Part shown: positions 23,493 through 33,140 of the stretch, piece after piece
Layout: the number at the start of each line of letters is the position of its first letter
How positions within the stretch are numbered: position 1 is the stretch's first letter
Origin: Ischnura elegans
Taxonomy: Eukaryota > Arthropoda > Insecta > Odonata > Coenagrionidae
DNA length: 64,000 bases
Assembly: GCF_921293095.1 (NCBI RefSeq)
Contig: NC_060254.1
Location: 63,410,069-63,474,068, forward strand
Direction of reading: 5' to 3'
The notes under the pieces: model-generated
What the model saw: only the letters and a program-made list of their open reading frames with translations
The model's database searches: none
Told to the model about the DNA's origin: nothing
Made by a program: the position numbers and the translations under genes

Positions 23493-24239
23493 TCTGCCCT
23501 TAATCTTTGCTTCAAAAAATTTCTTCCATAATTACGTGCCTTAGGCGTTGTTCTCATAGCTAATTCATAAATGATGAATTTACTACGCTGTTGTTAATCA
23601 AGAAATACGACATGCAATAACTTCAAGAAATTTTTTCAAAAATGTGTTATTGAAGTTTGCTTTCATACTTATGAATTGTTAACTTGGAATAATACCTCTC
23701 TTGATTAAAAACATCTAAAAATATTCACTCCCACCTTAAATTTCTCCAGATTGATGATACAATAATTTAGGAGTGGGTTCATTTGTTCATCCATTGGGTG
23801 AATTGACAGCATTAACATATAACATGATTGGAGAAATCTTTCCCTACTTTGGGTTACGATTACGTGCGGAGCAAAGGACTACTCAACGAACTACCTTGGT
23901 TGGGCGAAATAGTTCATCTTAAAATTAAGGTTGTCCGTGTTGAATGCTCGAAACTGCATTAGTCCGTCGATAAAAAAATAAAAAATGTAATCAGTACCTG
24001 CGTAATTTAGAATGGTACGCTGAATTCTTTAAGGCTAGTTTTTTCCTATGACCCTTTCACTTTTTAAGCTATCTAGGATTCACCTAGGGAATTGCTGGAG
24101 TATTTGCATATTCATCAAATACACCAACCGGGTTTATATATTTCGTCTCGCTTGTAAATTCTCTGAATGCCATACCCCTCGGGAATAGCGCTGCTAAGGC
24201 TGAACGAGGATAATTTCTTGAAAATCCAACGTCGGACCT

Positions 24240-24620
24240 TGTTGAAGGTGACAGTAACAGTAGAGGCACTAATGGCGTAAATAATGAAGATTGATCACGC
24301 ATAAACTACTCTAGTTAAAGGAGTCAAACAGGAACAGAAACGATTCAGAACATTTTTGTTAGACAAGGGAAATACTGCTGGGCAGTTGAGAGGTTTTGGG
24401 TGTTGAACTTTGCCTTTAGAGTGGTAATGGGTTTGGTAAACTCCGTTTCAACTTACCGTTGTGGTGTTAGCATCACATATTGGAATCACAAACATTCGCG
24501 GGGAATTTATAAGTTCTTCAACGTCTTTTTTAGCATGAAGGATCGAGTAAAATACTGTAGCTTTCTTATTTATTAACCACATATTTTATTTGGTATTAGT
24601 GTAGGGCTTTCACTCCCTCC
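24240..24620. repeat. Segmental direct duplication, copy A
   Basis: The first 110 bp match 25040-25150 closely (GAAGGTGACAGTAACAGTAGAGG, AATAATGAAGATTGATCACGCATAAACT, here as separate blocks, GAGTCAAA, AGAAACGATT). Weaker matching continues (TTCTTCAACGTCTT, TTTGGTAT, AGTGTAGGG). Confidence 0.8.
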
Positions 24621-25039
24621 ATTCCTCTGTTATACTCACTTTACCCCATCTCTTCTAAAACCCCTAACTATAGAACTGACACACCTAAAATTGGATGGTA
24701 CTATAAAATATCTAAAAAAAATCAACTGTATATGTAAATGGTTTAAAAATAACATTCGGATGGAACCACTTAGTCAAGGTAATTGACATGAATTTAGCAA
24801 AGGAATACTAATAGTTGAGGAAATATTAGGCTGCATTCATCACAAAGTCAGAAAATGCAACGGTTAACTTTATAAATTCCTTTATTTATCATTTGTTATT
24901 AATTAAGTTACTCATATTTTACTTCCGCTGAAGGTTGATGAACTTCAAGAGGCTGGATAGCCAGGTAGGTCTTTAATATGGGATCCTAAATAAATGGGAA
25001 AAGGAAAAAAAAGGACTGTATTATCCGCAGGATTTATCG

Positions 25040-25345
25040 TCGAAGGTGACAGTAACAGTAGAGGACCTAATGGCGCAAATAATGAAGATTGATCACGCAT
25101 AAACTGCTTTAGTTGGAGGAGTCAAATTAGCAGAAACGATTAGGCTGATTAGTTTGGTTGATAAACTACATTTCGCATTACCTTAGTGATGTTGACATGT
25201 TTTAAAGCCATTATTTTGAGTATTTTTAATTTAATGAAATATACAGTGAAAATGGAATGATTAAAAAAATAATAATATTCGAAGTGAATTTAGTAGTTCT
25301 CCAACGTCTTATTTGGTATCAGCGTGGGGATAAAAATGTGTGGTA
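25040..25345. repeat. Segmental direct duplication, copy B
   Basis: Second copy of 24240-24620, shorter by deletion, offset about 800 bp, same orientation. Confidence 0.8.
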
Positions 25346-26044
25346 ACAAGTGTTTGGTTTATCAAGAAAATTTTTGACAGTTGAATCATTCTTTCTTTCG
25401 GAAATTTTCCTTGTCTTACACCTCCAAATTTACGACAAACTGAGTTTCTAAACTCTACCAAAATTAAAAATCAGGCGATTTGAATATTGAGTTGGAATGT
25501 ACTTTTTGGAGTAGGATTTTAAAGTCTCTAGAATAATGAATTAGATTATGTTTGTGGTATTACTAAACCTTTATTGGACTTTTGGTTGAAAGATAGCTCT
25601 TGACGGAACAAGCTGTACGAAGTGGGGTGATTGAGAAACGGAGATTATTGCAGTAAATGAAAAATGGTTTTTGAAACATGTGGGTAATGTATGGAAAAAG
25701 TCGTGATTTGATGGATGAGGCAAGAATGGGAATGGTGAATTTTTTTGCGATAAAGTGAATCAGAAAGTTTTGGATGGGATGTTGTCATTATCATTGACGG
25801 TGAACGGGTATTGAGGTCGGAAGACAGCGATAGTATTCTTGGGAGTGAGGGTGGAGACTTGATCCTGAATGCCTTCTTAGTGACTTAATCTTGTTTCGAG
25901 AGGGACTTCATTTCAAATACATCCTCATAACGAATCATATGGTTATGACAACACGAAAAAATCTAGTATATCGGCCCGTGTCTGAATTTTGATAGTAAGT
26001 GTCGCATAAATACTCATAAATTGGCCTGAGAAAAAATTATCCTG

Positions 26045-26135
26045 GACCGGGAATCCAACCACGGACCTTTGGCTCAGCAAAATAAACCGATTGAAGCTCT
26101 GGGTAGTGGCTTCTTGAATCCCAGATTCCCTCGCG
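26045..26135 (-). mobile_element. tRNA-like SINE head, minus strand
   Basis: On the minus strand CAAAGGTCCGTGGTTGGATT followed by CCCGGTCCAGG resembles a tRNA B-box region and matches in order the plus-strand copy near 26430-26465 (CAAAGGTCTGGGGTTCGATT, CTCGACCTGGG, then CTTTTTCTCA). The two copies face opposite ways. Confidence 0.55.
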
Positions 26136-26186
26136 TTGCCATCCATGATGGACATCAAAGGCCAATGACATAGCACTGTTGATTAC

Positions 26187-26363
26187 AGGGGCGGATCTAT
26201 GGGGGAGGGAGGGATAAGCCCTAAGAAAGAGGGCTATAGCCCCCCAATCCAATATCCAATTTACACTAGATACAATGGTAATTTTGTTCGGACCCCCACT
26301 ACTGATGGGAGGTTACCCCCTACTTAGCCCCTCCTTGCCCCTATCCTGGATCCACCACTGCCG
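26187..26363. mobile_element. Short MITE-like element between the two SINE heads
   Basis: The left end CAGGGGCGGATCTA and the complement of the right end CAGTGGTGGATCCAGGAT are related, and GGGAGGGATAAG pairs with GGAGGGGCTAAG further in. It includes the block GGGCTATAGCCCC, CCAATATCCAATTTACACTAG seen again near 29.3 and 29.6 kb. Confidence 0.6.
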
Positions 26364-26384
26364 ATGAACCTCAGTAAAATTGCT

Positions 26385-26500
26385 ATTGGAATTAACGAAC
26401 TTGAACAGCGTAGTGGTACGGTAATATCAAAGGTCTGGGGTTCGATTCTCGACCTGGGTAACTTTTTCTCATGGCAATCAATGTATATTTCGCCGACGTT
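26385..26500 (+). mobile_element. tRNA-like SINE head, plus strand
   Basis: Inverted partner of the 26045-26135 copy, with B-box-like GGGGTTCGATTCTCG at about 26439-26453. It crosses a chance open frame of 61 codons at 26364-26549. Confidence 0.55.
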
Positions 26501-26549
26501 CACGCGGAAGGTTTGCCATTATATCGAAGAGGTTTTTTCGAGTCATTGA

Positions 26550-28990
26550 GATCATTTTTGAACTCAGAGAGGAGTTTATATTGAATGATGTGAAATATTT
26601 GATTTTGTAAAATTCAATGGAGGACCGATGAGTCGGAGATCAAGGAAAATATAGATTGTGTGAGATACCGTTTCTTTGCACCCTGTGAAATGTTTGACTA
26701 TCAAATGGCATATTGATATTCGGTATCTCGCGTGAAATTTGTGAGCTAAGTACCTGAATGCACTACCCTGAAATTTTTCTTTTGCTACCAAATCTGTCTG
26801 GTGTGGCATATTATAATTTCAAAACAGTTTGAAAAATCCATTTAGTTCTTTACTTACATATTTCTATGCATTCTGAGAGTATATTTGGAAAGACTTCTGA
26901 GTTTTCGTCCTTCCTTTATGATTTAGAGTGAGTTTCACTAATTACGCGAATTTAATGGATTGAATACTTGATGGAAGTTACTTAACTTATTCATAAATAT
27001 TCCTCGAAACGCAGGATTTTATTCGTCGCCTGATGATAGGACCTGTAATGGCCGCGAAAGCTCGCTTGACGAAGCGTAATACACAGCTGCTCCCTAAAGC
27101 CTCCGATACTAGTAATTTGTTGGAGGTAAAATAGGAAGTCCAGGATAATCAAGGTTTTGAATCACCACGATCAGGGAAACGCAGAATAATTTTTGTGATA
27201 TATCATTGTTTCATTTATAGATTCCAAAACAGAAAATGAAATGTAAACACGAGAATAATTGAGCTAATTGTAACAAAATGACTGTAAATAGCAAATATTT
27301 CTTGTTCGTATGACGTAGGAGTGTACATCTAGAAAACAGCTTACTGTTGCAATGGCTGAACATGGAATGCGAATATAGTCGGTATGGTCATGAGATCCGG
27401 GTTAGTGACCAAGACGATCCCCCGCCGTCCGAGGATTTCTGTGGGCGGGATTAAGGATGTTAACCTTACTCGAGTACAATGACCAGGTCGCTTTTTTTAA
27501 TGGACACGTCAATGCTGTGTGTTACGGCATTAATTCAATTATTTTCCAGAAATTAAAGAAATTCATCACATTCACTGTATAAAAACTGGTTACTATGTCA
27601 TCTGGCTCCGTACTGTGTTAACTCATAGATTAAAAAAATATATTTTAGTTATCACAAGATGCTGCGATTATATAAGGGTAGTAATGTTTCAACTGAAAAA
27701 AATACTCCGTAAAAGGTTAAGTATCATTTAAAAAATATAATATTCCCTAATGCGTGAGATGATTGAGGCAATGATAGAAAAGAAAAAAAGCGTTCTGTTA
27801 GAATTATAGTGCTTTTTGTGAATTTGTGAGAATGGTGGTCTTGGAAGTGATTAGAGAAAAACCCGGCTCATCGTTCTTGACTCTGAAATCAAAGGTTAAG
27901 TTCAGTCGATCTTAGAGTGGGTGCCTTTGTCCACTAAGAAACGTTTCTCCACACAACTTTGCGTCACTCCCTCCATCATAACATCAAGCACTTTTCTTCG
28001 GTATATTTATTTTATTTTGCGGAAATATAGGGACAAGGGAGTAAGGCTGATGTTTTGGACGAAAGGACGATTCACCACGTTTACTGCTCCTGGCGGTTGT
28101 GTCTCAACTTTAAACGAAATTTGGACTCTGAAATGCATCTATCGTAGAGGATTAGTGATGGCAACGCGCATTGGTTTGAAGAACCAAGGGTTTGTTGGCT
28201 CAAATAACTTAGGAAAACTCTGGTTTAGCTTAAATTTGAGTTATTGGGTTTCTATGCTATGAAGAATGGATCATGTCATAAATATGATTCCAATATGAGT
28301 AATACGTTTTTTTTCCAATGTGAGGAATCCCGATGGAGATATTGAAGCTGTTTACTTCGCATGGAAAACGGCAATTAAAAAAAAAACTTATACCGCTGCA
28401 AGTTGACTGTTAACATAATTATTTAGTTAAAGTAGGACTTAAGCGTATTCCTAGTGAAAATGGATCATCGTATACTTTGTTTTCAAAGGTTTCCGAAGAA
28501 ACGGAATTATTTAAAGAAATGAATTTATTTTTACGAATGCCTTTCAATTGCTCCATATTAATGTCTCTCCCGCGCAAGAGATATGGAAATTGATAAAAAT
28601 GTTACAAACAGCACCTTTTTTATAATAGTTTTTGGTGGTAGACACAGTGATATATGAAAAACAACTGGGTGTTAAAAAGAGCTCAAAGTTCTCTTACCCT
28701 CCGATGAACTACTTGCTTGTGAATAGTACTTCACGGGGCCATGGAATATCGTGAATTTATATGTGATTGATAGGTGGATGATAGTAATTAGGCTATTAGT
28801 TCAATGATTATACTGTAAATGTCTATAATTAAGGCAGTTCTTTGTGTATTTAGAGTAAAAAAAGTTTTTTATAGCTTGTTACCTAAGTAACAAGTGAAAC
28901 GAAATTGTTAAAAACATACTCTATTTTGAAAAATAATTTTTGGACTTAAAATTGATTGTTTGAGGCGTAACTTGGTGAAAGCGATTCATT
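26550..28990. other. Gene-less intergenic stretch
   Basis: No gene is supported. A block at 27400-27475 (CCGTCCGAGGAT, TCTGTGGGCGGGATTAAGG) resembles one inside the 3' UTR of gene 3 (29970-30030). At 27025-27065 GCCTGATGATAGG and GCGAAAGC recall Penelope-type tails. The frame at 27921-28262 is unrecognised. Confidence 0.45.
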
Positions 28991-28992
28991 AT

Positions 28993-29174
28993 TAAAATTA
29001 AAATGAACTTGTGCTTTTACATTAATATTTGTTATATTGTTTTTATTTATTTGTTATTATTATATATTATTATATATAATAATATAATAATAGTATTATT
29101 ATTTATTTTTTATATAATATTGTGAATAAATATTAATGTGAAAGCACAAATTCCTTTTTCTTATTTTAATTTTG
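28993..29174. mobile_element. AT-rich foldback (MITE-like)
   Basis: AAAATTAAAATGAACTTGTGC and TTTACATTAATATTT at the left reappear as reverse complements at the right (AAATATTAATGTGAAAGC, GCACAAATTC, TTATTTTAATTTT). The centre is almost pure TA/TAT repeats. No coding capacity. Confidence 0.75.
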
Positions 29175-29336
29175 GATTTTTAGTATATTTGATTGGCATT
29201 TAATATTCAGTACTTTCTCATGCGCGAGAGGACAAAACAAGGTTAGTAGGTAAGTTCTGAAAAAGTTGTAATTTGCTAGTTGTGATTCTTCTGCCGTAGG
29301 TTTTGGTATGTGCTATCATTTTACAGTTGATTAATG

Positions 29337-29655
29337 TGGCGGATCAATTGCGGGGGGGGGGGGGGGGGGGGGGCAGGTTAATGGGGCTATAGATCCCCTT
29401 CCATTGGGCCGAAACACACACTAGATAAAATCGAAATATTTGGATGTTGCCACTTTGTGCAAAAGTATTTAGTTATATTTTTTTATATATTTACCTACTT
29501 TAACTAATTGAAATACAAATTAGCTCTAACCTTAGGGCCTATTTTAAACGGTTTTCGTATGTTACAATCCATTGGCAGATCCAGGGAAGGAGTAAGGGGG
29601 GTCTATAACCCCCTCCTTTGGTATCCAATTCACACATAATAGAATGGTAATTTTT
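29337..29655. repeat. Two copies of the GGGGCTATAG(A/C)CCC dispersed repeat
   Basis: Copy one at 29337-29435 (GGCGGATCAA, GGGGCTATAGATCCCC, CACACTAGATA) and copy two at 29573-29655 (GGCAGATCCAGGG, GGGTCTATAACCCCC, TATCCAATTCACACATAATAG, AATGGTAAT split here into blocks). Both match the 26187-26300 element. Confidence 0.6.
29352..29373 (+). repeat. Poly(G) run of 22
   Basis: An uninterrupted run of 22 G inside a copy of the GGCGGATC...GGGGCTATAG repeat. Such a run could form G-quadruplex and is prone to sequencing or assembly length error. Confidence 0.9.
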
Positions 29656-29802
29656 TGTCACTGAATGTCACAGCGATAGGTACTGGTAGTTGACTATTAA
29701 TTCAGTGATTTAGTTGCCTTTGGATGAATTGGGTTATTTTTATATACTCCTTCATTTGGCTTCCCATGGTAGAAATGAAACTTAAATCTTTTACAAATTG
29801 AG

Positions 29803-29808
29803 TTTATT
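29803..29808 (-). terminator. Poly(A) signal of gene 3
   Basis: AATAAA on the minus strand, about 240 bp beyond the gene 3 stop codon, the first hexamer after it. Confidence 0.6.
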
Positions 29809-30049
29809 TTTACAATGACATTTTTACATGCTCAGTATTTTTTTAAATATTTGGCAATCTCTCAGGTTGGTAGACAAGTTGATAACAGCATGCTGTTACA
29901 ACGCGAGAGTATTCACTATGCATGAATGGTAGGGGTGGACATGATGAGAGGGAAAACGACTTCGGCGTCGAAAATCCCGCGCCATCCGAGGAACTGTGTG
30001 GGTGAGATATTAAAGCTGGTTACTCCTATCGGCGACTCCCTTCTGGTGC

Positions 30050-33043
30050 TTAGCCGAGAACGACGGCTCCGTGGTGGGCGGGGTGGGCGAGGACACCGTG
30101 GTGCACGCCGTGGTGTGCGACGACGGAGTGGTGGGCGACGGCAGGGACTGCTGCGGCGACAACGCCGTGGTGTCCGGCGAGCACCGGTGCGGCGACAACG
30201 CCGTGGTGTCCGGCGACAACGCCGTGGTGTCCGGCGACAACGCCGTGGTGTCCGGCGACAACGCCGTGGTGTCCGGCGAGCACCGGTGCGGCGGCGACGA
30301 CGGCAGGGCCGTGGGCGACCACGGTGTGGTGGGCCTCGACGACTGGGGCGTGGTGCACGGCGGCGGCCACATGGTGCACGGGTGCGACGTGGTGCACGAC
30401 GGGTGCGGCTGCGGCGTAGGCGTGGCTCTCAGCGGTGGAGTAGGCGAAGTTGCCTCCGACGCGGGAGGAGTGCACGACGGCGCTGTCGAGGCTTGGGGTG
30501 CGGACGACGTGGGCCACAGGGTGGTGCAGGAGGCCGGCGGATGCGGCTCCGAAGAGGGCGATGCAGACGAAGAGGATGGCCTAAGGGGAAAAAATGGAAG
30601 GGTCGAGAGTTAAAATCTCCAGCGTCGTCCAATTTGGTTTTTTTAGAGACGGGATATCGATTCGGACATTCAACTCCCCTAGCAGTTCGATTGGGAGCTC
30701 ATAACATGCATGGTAGACTCATAGCAGTATTTTGTGGCGTAACTATTGGAGGATGAGGGGGATAGATCCCCACCAAAGTCTCAGAGAAATGAATAAATAT
30801 TTAAAATTATTATCTATATTCTACAGCAGTATTTTGTGGCGTAACCTTTGGAGGATGAGGGGGATAGATCCCCACCAAAGTCTCAGAGAAATGAATAAAT
30901 ATTTAAAATTATTGTCTAGTTATTACTTAAAATAACGGCATCTGCTTTACTTTAAATTTTCTGTGGCAAAAGTGACTTAAAATGTATTTCCTGGCATGTC
31001 GTTATTCAAAAATTTCAAAAATTTTCAAACAAATAAAACCCCCATTGCCTGGAGGGGGTCGTCCCCTCAGGCTGACCCATTACCTCCAAAGCATATCCCT
31101 AGTTACGCCGCGCCGCTGGCAGTAGTTATAGTACGACTTAAGTCTTCTCGAGATATTCACCGGTGTTATTCGTTTTTATTTATAACGTTTTTATTAATTC
31201 AGCGAACAGCGCGAACTCAGAACTCAGGATAACTCAGAACCAGATGGCACATCAGTATTCTTACAATTTTATAATAATTTTAACTGTATCTCGGTTGTTA
31301 TTCCGGATTTAAAGTTGTATATGGCCATGAGTTCGAAAAAGGGACACCAAAACTCGATTACGATCATTAAAAGGAACGTGAGTAAGAGTCATAACAACAA
31401 ATTTGTTTTCATCAATGCTCATTGAAAAATTGTTTGAACAAAACTGTACTTGTATTCTTTTAAGTTCGCGATAGAAACGTTTTTTATAAAATTTATTTTC
31501 ATTTTGTATTATTTATTTAACACCAACGTTTCGATGAACGACTCTGGATTTCACCCTGACGACGATGAAGGAATTGTTTATTGAAGCGCTAGCATTAAAA
31601 AACGAATTTAACATTTATATTTAGTTATAAGAAGTATAAAATGCTCAATAGTTTTTAAAAAATCAAATATTCATTCCTATGTTTGGTCTAGATTAAGGTT
31701 TTTATGCACTTAACACATCAAAATTCTTTGCTTTTCGTTTGTCTCAGAAATGAAAAAATATTTAACACTTTTTACCTTTGACATTATGCTATTTAAGTTA
31801 AATGTTACATTCCTACATTTTAAAGACTAAATTAGTCATAGATTTGGTTCAAGAGGTTTGAAATTCTTATTCAATAGTTTGTGATTGATCCATAACGTAG
31901 AAAGTAATTAATTTTTCTCAAGGACTGCGAGTCTGCACGAGTCTGTTTAGTACGCATGACTTGACTTTTAAGAGGGAAAAGGGAAGTTCTATAAGACAGG
32001 AGACCTTTTGAAGGCTCATGCACCCACTAGAAAAATCACGCATTGAGATTTGGAATGTTGCCATCTGCTAACGTTACTCCTCCAGACCTGATGATTGTAA
32101 GGTGAGTGGCAAAAACTGGAGTGAAGGTTACGGAGTGATTGGGGTGCAATAGGCGTGTTTCGGGAATATATATTGAGCGATTTTTAAATGTATTTACTTT
32201 TAATACTGATAACCGTCGGTGCTAATAAGTAATGGGGTGAATTTATTTAATTAAATACGACGTATGACCTAAGCATGTAAAATCTGATGATATCTGTTTT
32301 ATGCGGAAGATGCCAAAACCTGGGATATATTTATGGTCATGGGCATGGTATTGAAAATCGTAAACAATAATTTAATTACTGCTTTTGAAAAGTAATGCTT
32401 GGCATTTTGTAAGATTTTTTAAAGTATACGTAACTGATTAAAGTTAATTTTCATTTCAGAAAGTTTAAGATTTTCTAGCATGATCTAAAAAGGTAGACAT
32501 TAATTTTGATCCAAGGAATTGAATCCCGTTGAGAAGCCTATCGAATTTAATATTACATGATCCGGAAATAGACACCGAAGTTATCGGAGCACTCGGAGGT
32601 TTTTCACACCCCAGCTGAAAATGTTGAGGATGGAATAAAATTATAGCAGAGTAAATTCGATTGGTATATGAACAGTTTAACTGAATTCTTAAATTTTGAA
32701 AATATTTTGGTTAAAAAAAAATATACGAGTGCATAGTCAAAAAGACAGGTATTTTGGATCGCGTATAGTGCGTGTGCAGTACAAGCATTTTAAAATTAAC
32801 TACTTTAGGAACATAATTCTGATTAGGATTATTATTAGGATTGTCATTTGGTATTATTAAAATATCATTTTCATCACATGCATTCAGGGAAGTATAAAAC
32901 GCAAAAGGAAATTACTAGCCAGTGATTACAGTATGAATTTACTTTAGAAAAGATATGGACGGCAGAGTACTATGAGGAAACCATGTGGATGCTCGACTAA
33001 TTTTTAAATTGCTAATCCGGGTTTAACCGTGACTCACCTTCAT
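30050..33043 (-). CDS. Retinin-like cuticular protein with minisatellite tail, gene 3
   Basis: Exon 1 is ATGAAG at 33043-33038 with donor GTGAGT; exon 2 runs 30580-30053, stop 30052-30050, after acceptor CCCCTTAG. The 2,457-bp intron is phase 0. The 178-residue product begins MKAILFVCIALFGAASAG (signal peptide, cleavage before G18). The retinin-type motif is at residues 29-55 (TPSLDSAVVHSSRVGGNFAYS, shown as the family pattern). The rest is His-, Val- and Ala-rich: PVVHHVAPVHHVAA, then residues about 105-144 are AGHHGVV units encoded by a 21-bp minisatellite with two AAPVL spacers, ending HHGAVVLG. It is the longest of the five genes because of this expansion. A TATAAAAG box lies about 90 bp upstream of the ATG. 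Secreted cuticular role expected; tissue unknown. Confidence 0.92.
30155..30289 (+). repeat. Coding minisatellite, 21-bp and 15-bp units
   Basis: Plus-strand unit GGCGACAACGCCGTGGTGTC plus one C (21 bp) occurs at 30155, 30191, 30212, 30233 and 30254. A 15-bp spacer GGCGAGCACCGGTGC occurs at 30176 and 30275. Units are exact copies, so the array is young or homogenised. On the coding strand they encode AGHHGVV and AAPVL. Confidence 0.95.
30723..30922. repeat. Recent 102-bp tandem duplication in intron of gene 3
   Basis: 30723-30824 and 30825-30922 are almost identical (AGCAGTATTTTGTGGCGTAAC, GGAGGATGAGGGGG, CCCCACCAAAGTCTCAGAG in both). Both include a TIR-like end GTGGCGTAAC. Confidence 0.9.
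30733..31125. mobile_element. MITE-like element with duplicated left end
   Basis: The left end GTGGCGTAACTATTGGAGG (present twice owing to the tandem duplication) pairs loosely with the complement of the right end GCGGCGTAACTAGGG near 31110. No coding capacity. The ends resemble those of the 23240 MITE. Confidence 0.5.
31500..31580 (-). mobile_element. Possible Penelope-type tail fragment
   Basis: On the minus strand CGTCGTCAGGGTGAAAT followed by CATCGAAACGTTGGTGTTAA matches the general form of retroelement tails with a CTGAYGA...GAAACGTTGG pattern. Short and tentative. Confidence 0.3.
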
Positions 33044-33132
33044 GTTGAGGTGTGTTGTATTGATCTGGGAGCTGATGTCGTCTCGTGGAGAACCCGTTGG
33101 CTTGTGTGACAAAGCTACGGCACGGAGAGCGG

Positions 33133-33140
33133 CTTTTATA
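33133..33140 (-). promoter_or_regulatory. TATA box of gene 3
   Basis: TATAAAAG on the minus strand. A TCACAC initiator-like site lies about 30 bp downstream near 33110, leaving a leader of about 65 bases before CTCAACATGAAG. Confidence 0.72.

Noticed and set aside
29352-29373. Poly(G) run as a regulatory quadruplex
   Set aside because: It sits inside a repeat copy and is more simply a slippage product; length is also the least reliable kind of base call.
29926-30756. 276-codon Arg/Gly-rich plus-strand frame and a 180-codon companion over gene 3
   Set aside because: Both read the minisatellite and His-rich exon backwards. The minus frame has a signal peptide and the family motif, so it is the real one.
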